A stretch of DNA of 64,000 bases from Mya arenaria (Eukaryota; Mollusca; Bivalvia; Myida; Myidae). The translations under genes and the position numbers were made by a program. Below the pieces are notes generated by a model that saw only the letters and a program-made list of their open reading frames with translations, was not told where the DNA came from and ran no database searches. Positions 25,865 to 36,990 of this stretch are shown one piece after another; position 1 is the first letter of the stretch, and each line of letters starts with the position of its first letter. Location of the stretch: contig NC_069135.1 of the NCBI RefSeq assembly GCF_026914265.1, forward strand, positions 60,936,738-61,000,737, in the 5' to 3' direction.

Positions 25865-26345
25865 TTATAATGAGGGTCACGAAGAACGTTATCTGAACCT
25901 TCTGCGGAAGAGTGTCGACTGTTTATTGTAGGGCTGCGAATGCGGCAAGATCAGCGTCCGCGTTGTGAGCTTTTTAGTATATGTTCAATATATTTTGGTC
26001 GATTGCAGATAATTTGTAGCTTGTACATCCAGGAAAGATTACTTTGCATAGTCATAAACTATCCGCAAAACCATAAATGTAGGAATGGCTTAAACTATAG
26101 CTCAGACATTTATTTGTTATTACTCTTGTGTCAAAAGCTGCATCGTGTGCTGTTAGGACGGGGTGGTTAAATTCTTAACCACTCGGAAAACGAATACAGG
26201 CCAGTAAACACGTCTGCACACTCAACAAGTGTCTTGTAATAAAATGAATGCTCTTCATGTGTCGCAATTCCGGTAGGCGATGTGTTGCATGTCAGAATAC
26301 GGCCACCTGCGCGTATGATGCTGTTTCCGGTTATATTGAGCAAGT
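25865..26345 (-). pseudogene. DEDDh 3'-5' exonuclease-like fragment, unit B (decayed)
   Basis: The minus strand encodes GNSIIRAGGRILTCNTSPTG and TLVECADVFTGLYSFSEW, clearly the same sequence as the better-kept copy at 40860-40345. Beyond this the frame is broken by stops (for example after SEWLRI at 26167), so the HNAxxD and HSADxD exonuclease segments cannot be read through. It resembles the C-terminal exonuclease module of PML-like/transposon-associated bivalve proteins. It is non-functional here. Confidence 0.5.
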
Positions 26346-26349
26346 GCAC

Positions 26350-26937
26350 GGTTTCGACAAAAACTCTGATTGCACGTTGAATTTACGTTAGCTAATAGAG
26401 TTACATTCTAAATCAATTGGATAACATGAAGTGAAATCTAAGTTTTTGAGAATGGCTCTGACGCTAACGCTCACTCTGCCCATTCCTTAGCATTATGATT
26501 TATCTGAAGGTCATCTAACTATAACATAGAATAATGGTTTTTGTAACTGGAATACATGCCGTACTCTTAGCATTCAATTCTACAAATTATCACAATTTAA
26601 CACCAGCATAACGACTACGTACATAAAACAATGTTGACGTCAGCAACGTTCAAAATACATTTTTGAAAGCATTGTTATAAATTAATTGCCAAATTAAACA
26701 AAACTTTACCGAAATATCCATGTATGTTATCACATACATTTCAGCGAAAGGCTGAATATCAGGCTAGGAAATAGTTCACAAAAATACAGGAAGTGCCAGG
26801 CATTTAACGAAGCTATCTTGAACATATAATTTAAAAATTGGTATTGATATAGTTATATAACTGAATTTAGGCATCTCTCAAGGAATTTCCAGACCTTTAT
26901 GATGTAAAACTATATTCAAGTGGCGCCAAATGTATCA
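26350..26937. other. Unit B spacer homologous to 55200-55660 of unit D
   Basis: About 26570-26880 aligns with 55240-55640 (shared GACTACGT, GAAAGGCTGAAT/GAAAGGCTAAAT and AAGTGCCAGGCA). There is no gene. Unit C lacks this segment and has an inverted-repeat element in its place. Confidence 0.5.
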
Positions 26938-27165
26938 CTAGATGTGAAAAATGGTATGTTGTTAGATAGCGCCTTTTTGCACTAACCGACGACGCGTATA
27001 TAAGTTATTATAGCAAAAAAGCGGGAAAAAACCCATCTGAAACTTTATTATGGCCAATTTACAAATAATTTGAAATAAAATGTTGAACGTCAATTGGACA
27101 TGGGTGATGCATTCGATGCCAAACAAATACCCGTAATGCAGGACACACAACAACAGTTGTATTTT
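26938..27165 (+). promoter_or_regulatory. Conserved TATA-containing block, unit B copy
   Basis: GCACTAACCGACGACGCGT followed by ATATAAG is kept nearly unchanged in units B, C (about 41995) and D (about 55735). It is followed about 90 bp later by a conserved GATGCxTTCGATGCC stretch. TATATAAG is a good TATA-box match on the plus strand. No conserved long frame follows, so a non-coding transcript or an enhancer for the minus-strand gene is as likely as a promoter. Confidence 0.3.
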
Positions 27166-27991
27166 AAAGGGACTCTTCCATGGTTTAGAGAATGTATTAT
27201 TTCCTCATTTTGTTCATACGAGATAAAGTGTGTCAAATCATCAGGAGTGTTAAACTATGCCAGTTGCACCTTTTTTTTACAAATGGTAATATATGCTAAA
27301 CAAATTGACTTTGAATTCCACGATTTCCATACCCCTTACAAATCAGCTAAAGGCTGTTTGTATAATTTATTCAATAGATATATGAGGAAACAAGTTGCAC
27401 ATTGATCAATGTCTGTTGAATCATTAATATATGAGGGAACTTTTTTACTATGGTTTATGTCTGTTTAAATAATTCATTCCATTTTTTGGAAACAATTCAC
27501 ACTAAGGTCAATGTCTTTAGAATTATTCATTCAATATACATGTATAAGGACACGTACATGTGAGTTAAATTTCAATATAAACACATTATAAACATCATAT
27601 TTACTAAATACAAGCTGCATGAAAAAATGACACACCGTGTCTATTACTCTATATTCTTGATCATTCGTTTACACAAAACAATGTTTAAACATTCACACAT
27701 TTTACATAAACTTCGTTTATATGTGGTAAGAAGCCAACTTATACTCGTATATTCATGTCTAATAGCAAATTACTACCCGACTTGTCACTTATGAAAACTG
27801 TAAAAATTCAACATAATTTAAAGTCATTTATCCGTCCAATAATTTCGAATGAATTAAATTACGCGATATGTGATATTAAGCATTGTATAAGCGTATATTC
27901 AGTACGATACTATACATTAGAATTATTTTTAAACATAACAAATACTTCACACCTGATACAGATTTCACTAATATCAATTGGTAGACTCGAT
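27166..27991. other. 3' flank of copy B, with the left end of a TTAAAGGGACTC element; remainder deleted
   Basis: TTTTAAAGGGACTC at about 27161 marks the left end of the terminal-inverted-repeat element complete in units C and D. At about 27355 the sequence jumps from AAGGCTGTT to TGTATAATTTATTCAAT, skipping roughly 500 bp present in C and D. The rest (27540-27990) is the shared 3' flank of the propeller exons. Confidence 0.6.
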
Positions 27992-28848
27992 CTATACTAA
28001 GCTGAATACTTTCACGAAATTCTTCAATTCAGGTCTGGCATACTGACTGCAGGTGACAAACATCATCTTTCTCAGTGAACAGTAAGCCACACTGTATGGC
28101 ATCTCTATCCCTTCTTTCTTCCCTAGCTGTTGGGTTATCTCGCCGGTGAGCGTGTCCAGTAACAGGATGTTGTTACTGTCCCTCCCACACACGAGCAGCT
28201 GGTTGTCCCCCAGGGCTGCCAGGCAACGTGGTGAGTCCAGTATCGGGTCTTGGTAGGTCTGGACCACCTCTAGTGAGATGCTCAGCCTGGATATGGTGTT
28301 GGTGCCCCAGTCTGAGATAAATATGACCGGAGTCTGGCTCACCCTGGTCACTGTCAAATACTCGGGATACTCAAACAAAGGTTTTCCACTGGTGTCTTTG
28401 TCCACACTCTTCTTCACCTTTCCCTTCATGTCCATTAACACAACATAACCTGGGTTGGCGAAGGACACTATCAAGTTGTCATCACAGACATCTATTCCAC
28501 AACAGCATCTAGCTACATTAACAGCACGCTGTAGCGTGACATTTCCCTGAGTAGATACGAACTGTATCTTATCCACCTGAGGTAAAGTGACGGCAGCCCT
28601 GTCCCCGGGCAGGAGACACAGGTCCCACGGCTGACCTGGCAGGTTCACTTCGGATACCAGCTTGTTATTCTCACTGTCCACCAGCTTCAATGAGTAATTA
28701 GCGCGATCTACCAGTAGGAGTCTGTCCCCGGTTAGGTGGGCAACACTGGACAGCCAGCAGTCACGGGTATCATCTAATGACTTCACTGAAATATCAGGTT
28801 GCCTGCTGAACATAACCCGGCTTAAGTCAGCACTGTCTTTAAAGAGGA
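27992..28848 (-). CDS. B-box/propeller TRIM-like protein, copy B, C-terminal NHL-like propeller exon
   Basis: The exon begins after a CACTTTCAG acceptor (28849-28852 region) in phase 1 and encodes about 285 residues to the TAG at 27992. Six weakly repeated blade motifs are visible: LLLVDRANYSLKLVD, PWDLCLLPGDRAAVTLP, GIDVCDDNLIVSFANPGYVVLMD, YLTVTRVSQTPVIFISDWGT, CLAALGDNQLLVCGRDSNNILLLD and PYSVAYCSLRKMMFVTC. This is the pattern of NHL/TolB-like six-bladed beta-propellers at the C terminus of TRIM2/3/71-type proteins, usually a protein- or RNA-binding surface. It pairs with the B-box exon at 31900. An in-exon ATG at 28813 exists, but homology extends upstream of it to the acceptor, so it is not the start. 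Confidence 0.85.
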
Positions 28849-28990
28849 CTGAAAGTGAACGCCATCATAAATAACAAAAACAAAAAAATGTTTTGTTTCA
28901 TCACATTTAAAAAGGAATAATAATATAATAATAATAATAATTATTATTATAAAAATAATAATAATTATAATTATAATAGTAATAGCAAGA

Positions 28991-29064
<74 letters not shown>

Positions 29065-30712
29065 CATTGTTATCATATCTGATCTTTTTATTAAATTAAT
29101 CCTAGTGTCGATAGTTCATATATTGTTGTCTCTTTTTACAAAAAATATAAAAGTATGCGAAAATCATTTTTGCATAACGAGTTTTCATTAGGGATAAATG
29201 ATTGCAATTGTTAATGGGGAAGTGTATACGGATAAATTTTATTTATGAAAAAAGAAGATTTGTTAATGATATCAACTCTTATTCAACTTTACTTTAAATT
29301 TGTCGTCAATAGCCGTTTTGATGCGTGTAAAACTTCCAAAACGTCATATAAAACGAATAAGCCAAATGTTTAAAACAGCAAGTTAAAAAAAATTATTCTC
29401 TCTTTTTTGCATTGACTGGTCGCCGGTCATACGAGTTCGTTATTTTAGAAATTTACTTTCTGTGAAAACGATTTATATACACGCTGTGGTAGTAAATACG
29501 CATTTGAGAATTTATGGGCATATTGTGAATAATAGTTTAAATTATGCATTTGATAACAAATATAAGTGCCTTAATACGACATTAATTGATTATTTTAAAT
29601 TTAAGTGATATATAATGGAAGTACAAAGCTTAATTTACACGATTTTACTAATGAATATAAGTCGCAATAACGAAATTTAAACAATTTAAATTTAAAATTC
29701 AAAGCGCAATTCACACGATTTAAACAAACATTAATAAATAAAAGTAGGCCGAAATGATATCTCGGCCGAATCGATCCGACACAAATATTTTTTTTCGGTG
29801 ATAATGGAAGGTACCAGTCTTAATAATTTACTATATATCCACGGTTATAATGTCATTCACAAATGTATAATACTTTTCATTCATAGAAAGTTGGTTGTAG
29901 TACCAAATAGTAATTCAACAATATCTTAAAGCACACTGGTCAGTCGGAGACATTGAATATCTAAGATCACCATTTAATCATTTTACTGAAAAAGATCTAT
30001 AACATTTTATTATGTTGGGGAATAGTTATTAATCTTAACAATGTATCCAACAAATCATTTAAACGAAACCTTCTTACAAAAGCACAATGGTCTATTAACA
30101 TTAAATTCGGGATTGTGCAGTGAAAAAATCCTTTTTGGAATGAGTTCTGTAGACTATTAAATTGCATACATATGAATTTTGATTATTAGTTTTTGTTTTT
30201 TTCTTTTGTCTTAAAAGACACATGCTTTCATAATAAATGCATTTTTTATTACGCAATATTTTGATTAATGATGTTATTTCAACACTGTCACATTTGTTTC
30301 ATTCGGGGCTCCTCGTCCATTTTTATCGAAAACAACCTCGGATGTATGACGGTACATCAGTTGAAGTAGTTCGTATTTTTTATTTTTTTTTATCATTAAT
30401 TAAATTTAGTGTTTTACCTTGTATTTATTTATCTAAGTTTTAATTGATTGCCAGTAAAGTGTATTATTGCAAACATAGTTAAATTTCCGAAGAGCTTTAA
30501 GTCATTAAGTTTAACTGCTAAATTAAATTACTACGCGATCTACTTGCAGCGGACTTAAACATACGAATTTCTGAGAATGTAAACAGTCCATATACACCCG
30601 AGGTTGTTTTCTGGCCGAGGAGTTAAGAATGCATTTTTATTTGTGTGACGTCAGCAGATTTGCGCAATATTATTTGTCGCAGTATTTAATTATTTTGCTT
30701 TTGTTTAGTAAT
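28849..30712 (-). other. Intron region of copy B
   Basis: Between the propeller acceptor and the B-box exon. It contains the AAT microsatellite, then AT-rich sequence. From about 30200 to 30720 it is clearly homologous to 45850-46500 in copy C (CTTAAAAGACACATG, ATTTTTATCGAAAACAAC and TACTACGCGATCTACTTGCAG shared). No additional exon is evident. Confidence 0.6.
28915..29063. repeat. (AAT)n trinucleotide microsatellite, imperfect on the left
   Basis: AAT/ATT units from 28915, interrupted to about 28995, then perfect AAT to 29063. It gives a poly-Ile frame that is not a gene. Confidence 0.95.
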
Positions 30713-31900
30713 TTACAACATAGCTTTTAAAGCAGCGTCAATGTGCCTGGTAAGCTTGAGCGACATCAAAAGGCTTTTGAAAAGAGACTTATAGACTGCA
30801 CTACATAGGGCAAGGTCAATTTTGTGTGTGATTGTACACAAACCTTTTAGTGATACGCCTTGCATGTGTTTTTGTTCTTGCTGCATCGTCGCGAGTTGCC
30901 GTTGCTGCTTCTCCTTCTGTTGTTGTCGTTCTTGCTGCCCTGTCGTCTTCTGTTGCAGTTGTTCCTGCTTCGTCTGCTGTTGTTTTTGCTGCTGACCAAA
31001 AACCGACGTTTCATTGTCCTCTTCCAACCTTCCTATTGCTTTTTCAGAAGCTATTAACTGCTCAGTCGAGGGGTCACTGTGAAACATGTATCGGGGAACA
31101 TCACTCCTCCTGCTCACCTCTTCCAGGGCTGCCTGGAGACCTACCAGCTCTTTTATAGCTCGCTTTCCTACTATAAATAGCTGATTGCTGTTGTCGTCCT
31201 GTGCTTGTAGCTCCGATTTTAGTTTTTTAATGGATGATTTCATATTTGTGCATTTTGATTTCAGTTCATCTAGCAGTGTCTTGGATGTCCGTTTCTTCCG
31301 ATCGATTTCTGCCAAGAGTTCGTTTTCCCTTTTTTGCAGGTACCGGTTTATATTATTCATGAATTTGCGAAGCTCATTGATATTGGTAAGGCTTTCTTCG
31401 TCAACTGATTTCATGATCGCTTGTATGTCGTGTGAAATTTTGCTAATGTCACTGGCCGTGTTGACAAGTCCTGTTTTAAGGCTGTTGTATTCTGCACCCT
31501 GCTTATACCGTTTTGCCACTTGCTGAATTTTCTCTACTTTACAAGAGCGATGATCTTCATTCTCAATTAAACAGTCTCCACACAAAAGTCCATAATGACG
31601 CTGACAGTAATATTTGATAAACTCTTTAGCATGACGCTGACATGTTTCTGTAAACATTTCCTCTTCACTCTGTTCGTGGAATGAGGAAGGCATACGGTCC
31701 TTGTCCTGAAGGGCGTGGCGTTTGGTTATTTTCTGATTCCGGTGTACTCGGGCACAGTTAGAACACAGGAACTCCTTGCAGACGGGACAGAAGGCCTCGG
31801 GGAGGATTTTCTTGCCGTCCTCCACGCACGGCTGGCAGTAGGTGAGGCCAGGCGCCAAACAAGATGCCATTCTCGCCTTTCGCCCTGGAACTGCATCCAT
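30713..31900 (-). CDS. B-box/coiled-coil TRIM-like protein, copy B, N-terminal exon
   Basis: Starts [12 protein letters not shown] at 31900, right after a CACTCAG acceptor. B-box 1 ligands are C22, C25, C38, C41, C46, C49, H53 and H62. B-box 2 ligands are C87, H90, C99, H102, C107, C110, H117 and C120. A coiled coil spans about residues 130-270, and a Gln-rich linker covers about 298-345. There is no RING. The exon stays open to a TGA/TAA-type stop at 30713 (395 residues), giving a possible short protein. A donor-like AAAAG/GTTTGT at 30844/30843 is phase 1 and fits the propeller exon, giving a 637-residue long form. The same AAAAG/GTTTG motif is kept in copy C. The protein is probably cytosolic and oligomeric through the coiled coil. 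Which end is used cannot be decided without transcripts. Confidence 0.87.
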   Translation of the reverse strand: MDAVPGRKARMASCLAPGLTYCQPCVEDGKKILPEAFCPVCKEFLCSNCARVHRNQKITKRHALQDKDRMPSSFHEQSEEEMFTETCQRHAKEFIKYYCQRHYGLLCGDCLIENEDHRSCKVEKIQQVAKRYKQGAEYNSLKTGLVNTASDISKISHDIQAIMKSVDEESLTNINELRKFMNNINRYLQKRENELLAEIDRKKRTSKTLLDELKSKCTNMKSSIKKLKSELQAQDDNSNQLFIVGKRAIKELVGLQAALEEVSRRSDVPRYMFHSDPSTEQLIASEKAIGRLEEDNETSVFGQQQKQQQTKQEQLQQKTTGQQERQQQKEKQQRQLATMQQEQKHMQGVSLKGLCTITHKIDLALCSAVYKSLFKSLLMSLKLTRHIDAALKAML

Positions 31901-31955
31901 CCTTCTGAGTGCCTTAAATAAGAAAGAAATATAGCATAGCTACAATATGACTTAT

Positions 31956-32015
31956 GGACTCTCTCTGTCTTTCTCTCTGTCTCTCTCTCTCTCTCTGTCT
32001 ATCTCGCTCTCTCTC

Positions 32016-32059
<44 letters not shown>

Positions 32060-32064
32060 CTCGT
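31956..32064. repeat. (CT)n microsatellite upstream of copy B
   Basis: CTCTCT runs with occasional G or A interruptions, 55-165 bases upstream of the start codon, in the expected 5' intron. Copy A has a similar tract in the same relative place. Confidence 0.95.
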
Positions 32065-32681
32065 TTTGTTGCCATTTTTATATCCCTTTCCAGACGTTAA
32101 TTATACTCCACAGAAAGGAAGAGCACCGCGAGGCAGCGCTATAAATGCACCCTAAAGAAACCATCCAACTTTATAGGAAAAAGAGAAATTATATCATATT
32201 GTTAACTGAATGGTGAACACGTAAAAAACATCTTCAATACGATTTACTCTTTAAGGGATCACAGTATATGTTGATACAATGATCAAACCAAAAAAATAAC
32301 TATAAGATTTTTCTACCGATAAAACAATATAAGCCTTTTTAAAAGGGAATGTATAGCTACGTGGTCACAAATAGTCAATCAATTTAGATTAGAGTTTTGA
32401 AATCAAAGGTCGAGGTCAAAGGTCCACTTCTGCCAATATACACATAATGGTTGGACTGTTTGGTGGTGGTACGAGACGGTAAACCATATATAGTCCGCCC
32501 TATTTACTTTATTACAAAGTTTGTATATGTTTCTTGTTAATCATGGTTTTATGAATATAAAACTGAAGGTAAATTTAACATGGAATCCCAGTCTCCATTT
32601 TGGACAATTATGATGAATATAATTGAGATAAATTATTTCAAGAACTACCTAGACAAATTTAAGAGTATATATCTACCTTAC

Positions 32682-32774
32682 AATCAATATGAAGAAATCT
32701 ACTTACTGTATTGTCCAGTGCACGTTTGTCGACAGATTTAGTTCGGTGTAGACCGGCTACCAAATAAATTGTGT
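32682..32774 (-). other. Candidate non-coding 5' exon of copy B (proximal)
   Basis: Acceptor ATTTTTCAG before 32774 and donor GTAAGG after 32682, 93 bp. This is the same length as the copy C block (49427-49519) and aligns without gaps (GGTAGCCGGTCTACACCGAA shared). An alternative donor GTAAGT lies at 32706. It contains in-frame stops, so it is non-coding. It suits an untranslated exon spliced to the acceptor just before the ATG. An identical design is repeated at 35476-35566. Confidence 0.4.
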
Positions 32775-32814
32775 CTGAAAAATACAACTTGGTCATAAAT
32801 AGACCCTCGCAAAC

Positions 32815-33800
32815 GAGAGTGTCGGGAGAGGGAGTGCGTATGCGCGTTCATGTGTGAGTGGAGAGGGAGTGTGTATGCGCGTACGTTTCTGTGGGGAGAG
32901 GGAGTGCGAGTACGCGTTAGTGTGTGGGTGGAGGAGTAGTACGAATGCGCGAACGTGTGTGTGTCGTGATGGCGTGCATGTGTGCTTACGTGCATGGGGA
33001 AGAGGGTGTGTGTGTGCGCGTACCTGTGCGTGGGGGTCTTGTACATGTGCGCGTACCTGCGTTGGGGAGAGGGAGAGTGTGTGTGCCTAAGGTGTGGGTA
33101 AGTGGTAATGTGTGTTAGGGTAGGTGTGTTAGGAGAGGGTCAATGTGTAAGCGACCGTGTTCTCGGAGAGAGGGAGTGTATGTGTGCGTTGACGTGTAGG
33201 GAAGTGGTAGTGTGTGTTCGGGTAGGTGTGTTGGGAGAGGGTCAATGTGTAAGCGACCGTGTTCTCGGGGAGAGGGAGTGTATGTGTGCGTTGACGTGTA
33301 GGGAAGTGGTAGTGTGTGTTCGGGTAGGTGTGTTGGGAGAGGGAGTACATGTATAAGCGACCGTGTTCTCGGGGAGAGGGAGTGCGCGTACGGGGTAGAG
33401 AGAGTGCATGTGTGAGTATGTGTGTGCATGCGAGTGCGTGAGCGCGTAGGCGCGTTGAGGGTAAAAGGACTGTTTGTGCGCTTACGCGTATGAGGGTGTG
33501 GGAGTGTGTGAACGCGACCGTAAGGTCGGGGAGAGGAAGTGCGTATACGCGTACGCGTATATGGGTGAGGGAGTGTGTGTACGCGACCGTGTGTTCGTTG
33601 AGAAGGAGTGCGTGTACGCGTACGCGTATGGGGTGTGGGAGTGTGTGTACGCGACCGTGTGTTCGTTGAGAGGGAGTGCGTGTACGCGTACGTGTATGGG
33701 GTTGTGGGAGTGAGTGTATGCGACCGTGTGTTCGGGGAGAGGGAGTGTGTTTGCACGTACGTTTTTGTGATAAGAGGGTGTGCGTGTGACCGCATGCTTT
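32815..33800. repeat. GT/GTGCG-rich minisatellite, about 68-116 bp higher-order units
   Basis: Repeats of GGGAGAGGGAGTGCGTGTACG type. Two near-identical 116-bp units sit at about 33124-33355 (GACCGTGTTCTCGG) and four 68-bp type units at about 33490-33750 (GCGACCGTGTGTTCG). Strand asymmetry is strong (G and T on plus). Frames on both strands are artefacts of the repeats. Confidence 0.9.
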
Positions 33801-35475
33801 TGACCGTTTTGAGTAGTTCTCTTGGGAGTACGGGTATATTGATTTGCTAAAACATTTAAAGTCATGCTAATCTGTATTAGATTTTTGTGTATTTCATTTT
33901 AACGTATGGAAGTTTTGAAATATACATATATCATAGACAATTTTGAATTATTTCAAATGCCTGTGAAAAATGCGACCTCCCCGAATTTTTTAGAGCTGTT
34001 TGTTTTTCTATATAATTCAATGTTTGTAACCCCAATCCCCCCCTGAAAAAACACAAAAAACGGGCAGCTCGTTATTAAGTTATACGAATACTTGATCCAG
34101 TCCCTGGGGTGGTTTGAATAGAGGGGTTTTACTGTAATTTCTATTAATCACTCGCGAATCCGTTAAGTACGGCAGCGTTTCCATTTCGATAGAAAACGAG
34201 ATTGTTTTCCTGGTAGGGCTTGAACCCACATCTCCTTGGGTGAAAAGTAGATACCTATACCATGAGTGCACTCTCGTCCTTTTAAACCGATCTTCACAAA
34301 ATCAAATATATGCGTATACTATATTGGATATAAGTTTAACTGCACCTCTATGAGAAATAATTCATTGCCGTATATGGTTTAAAATGCTGGTCTTTTTGTT
34401 ATTTATCTTTCTCAGGTGATATGACACAATTCTGATATCTTCACTATTTATTACAAGCACAAGATACAATATACAGGACACAATACTCTATAGTTAAATC
34501 GGGTATATGATAACAAGACACATTAGTTAAATGAGTTTAAAATGTTATCGTACATGTCACCTAAACAAATATTAAACGTGGTTTTAAGATAAGAAGGAAA
34601 TGTGTGTGTATCGCATCATTTATGAAAGGAAAGATATGGTGATGTTGATATTGGGGCTTATGTTTTCTTATCAGTTTTGAGTACTGCACATATTTAGAAA
34701 TGTTCTGACCCGGGTCAGTTAGTACACGTCCCAATTCCGATTTGTGGGTTTATCATTTGTCAAACAGATGTATTATTAATATTACCATTGGCACCTCACG
34801 GAAAGTAATTACAAACAATAAATCAATCTTGAATAACAAATTTCAATTATTGTCGACACTCTGTGGTTATACAAAGGAAAAGTGCAAATAAAGAGAATTC
34901 AGTTATTACGGTTTCATTCACCTTCCGTGATAACTCATATTGAACATGTACAAAAGATAACGCGTGTCACAGCTTAAACTGATTTGCTTATATACGCGAG
35001 AAAAATGATCTATTTAAAAGTCATCGCAATTACATTCATTTTAAAAACTTAAGTCATATTTGATATGTACAATATCAGTGGTGACATTCTTTCTCTTCTG
35101 CATGTGTTAAATTATACTAAATTCTACTCGATTTTGTGCACCTTTTTTAATTAAAAAACTACTTATTTTACCTAGTTTTCTGAGATATCTTACCCTTAAC
35201 AAACATTTGTTTGGGCTAAACATGTATTTGTTGGTCTATAGGATGCATGTACGGTACTTTGGACCTAATATTTTACGCCTCATTCACTTTACTGCGAATA
35301 ATCTTTATTACGAATTAGCTATATTGAATTTCTTAAACACACAGGTTTAAAATATATTTTTATAGGGAAGTTCATTTATATAGAAAATTCCTGTGTCAAT
35401 TTCGTATAGTTTTGAATCGTAAACTTATGGCAAAATCATTTTAGAAATAGTTCAGTTTATAATGTATCTACTTAC
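33801..35475. other. Gene-free upstream spacer of copy B
   Basis: AT-rich with no coding exon recognised. It holds the tRNA-like segment at about 34209-34281 (separate entry). Confidence 0.55.
34209..34281 (-). repeat. tRNA-Glu-like sequence, probably a SINE head or tRNA pseudogene
   Basis: The minus strand has a Pol III B box (GGGTTCAAGCCC at 34227-34216), an A-box-like ATGGTATAGGTATC and an anticodon-arm-like CTTTTCACCC reminiscent of tRNA-Glu(UUC). The anticodon and acceptor stems do not pair well, so it is not a functional tRNA gene. Confidence 0.4.
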
Positions 35476-35566
35476 ACAATATGAAGAAATAGGCTTACAG
35501 CAATTTCCAATGCACGTTTTTCGTCAGATTATTGTCGGTGTGGGCGTGCTATCAAATGAATTTTGT
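35476..35566 (-). other. Second exon-like block upstream of copy B (distal)
   Basis: TTTTTCAG acceptor before 35566 and GTAAGT donor after 35476, 91 bp, homologous to the 93-bp blocks. It is followed upstream by GAAACGAAACT (about 35606), ACTTCCTG (about 35634) and the conserved CTTTACTTCCCC-TTGATAA sequence that ends at the minisatellite. The 93-bp block has evidently been duplicated in unit B. Confidence 0.35.
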
Positions 35567-35729
35567 CTGAAAAACAAAACTTCATGTGCAGACAAGCCTT
35601 TTGAAACGAAACTAAAAAATTCCTGTTTATAACTTCCTGTCTGTAATGAAAGGGAACTAACCGTTTAAACTAAGTTATGTTATTGTTTTACTTTACTTCC
35701 CCTTGATAAATAATAAAAGTACTTTCACC

Positions 35730-36990
35730 AAGGTCATACAGAAAGGTGGCAGATTGCATCTCGCCCGATAGACAAGGTCATACACACAGGTGGAAGTTTG
35801 CATCCCACCTGATGGACGAGGTCATACACACAGGTAGCATTTTGCATCTCACCTGATTGACGGATTATACACACAGGTGTCATTTTGCATCTCACCTGAT
35901 GGACGGATCATACACATAGGTGGCAGTTTGCATTTCACCCGATTGACGAGGTCATACACAGAGGTGACAGTTTACATCTCACCCGATTGACGAGGTCATA
36001 CACAGAGGTGGCAGTTTGCATCTCATCTGATAGAAGAGGTCATACACAGAGGTGACAGTTTGCATCTCACCCGATTGACGAGGTCATACACAGAGGTGGC
36101 AGTTTGCATCTCACCTGATGGACGAGGTCATACACACAGGTGAAAGTTTGCATCTCACCTGATGGTTGAGGTCATACACACAGGTGGCATTTTGCATCTC
36201 ACCTGTTGGACGGATCATACACACATGTGGCAGTTTGCATCTCACCCGATTGACGAGGTCATACACAGAGGTGCCAGTTTACATCTCACCCGATGTACGA
36301 GGTCATACACAGTGGTGGCAGTTTGCCTCTCACCCGATGGACGAGATCATACACAGAGGTGACAGTTTACATCTCACCCGATGGACGAGGTCATACACAG
36401 AGGTGGCAGTTTGCATTATTCCCGATGTACGACGTCACAAATACAGGTGGCAGTTTGCATCTCACCCGATGTACGAGGTCCCAAACACAGGTGGCAGTTT
36501 GAATCTCACCCGATGAACGAGGTCACAAATACAGGTGGCAGTTTGCATCTCACCCGATGGACAAGGTCACAAATACAGGTGGCAGTTTGCATCTCACCCG
36601 ATGGACGAGGTCATACACAGAGGTGACGATTTGCATTAAACCCGATGTACGAGGTCGCAAACACAGGTGTCAGTTTAGATCTCACCCGATGTGCGAGGTC
36701 ACAAAAACAGGTGGCAGTTTCGCACTTTCAACCGATAATCGAGGTCATACAAATATCACGGTGGGGGCGCACCCACCCATTCCCCTAAAGTTGTCCAAGT
36801 TTCAGTATAGGAGAAAATTATAATACGCCCCAAAAGGCACCATTTCTGACTCGAAACGCTTTTGACCAAATCAATTTACGCCCCTATGTTACACCCCTTC
36901 TGACGTCGAATCCTGGATCCGCTCCTGAACAGGTGGCAGTTTAGCACTTTCAGCCGTTGACCGAGGTAATACATACAAGAGCGACAGTTT
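35730..36990. repeat. 44-bp minisatellite array upstream of copy B
   Basis: The monomer is GACGAGGTCATACACAGAGG followed by TGGCAGTTTGCATCTCACCC and GATG, 44 bp and about 22 units. Most units have AGGTCA and AGGTGG. About 36757-36925 is interrupted by a foreign segment (GGGGGCGCACCC ... CCTGGATCCGCTCCTGAA), after which one more unit follows. The left junction matches that of the 46-bp array at 49690, so the two arrays occupy the same site in duplicated units. Open frames are artefacts. Confidence 0.93.

Noticed and set aside
27094..27405. 103-codon plus-strand frame beginning MDMGDAFDAKQIP
   Set aside because: The matching frames in units C and D stop early and differ after the first 15 codons, so it is not kept as a protein.
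28822..29076. Poly-Ile frame
   Set aside because: Translation of the AAT microsatellite inside the copy B intron.
30832..31526. Plus-strand frames rich in Leu, Val and Ser opposite the copy B exon
   Set aside because: Antisense shadows of the Gln-rich and coiled-coil coding sequence.
33115..33865. Long His/Thr/Arg-rich minus-strand frames
   Set aside because: Low-complexity translation of the GT-rich minisatellite.
34209..34281. Functional tRNA-Glu gene
   Set aside because: B box is good but stems are poor; better as a SINE head or pseudogene.
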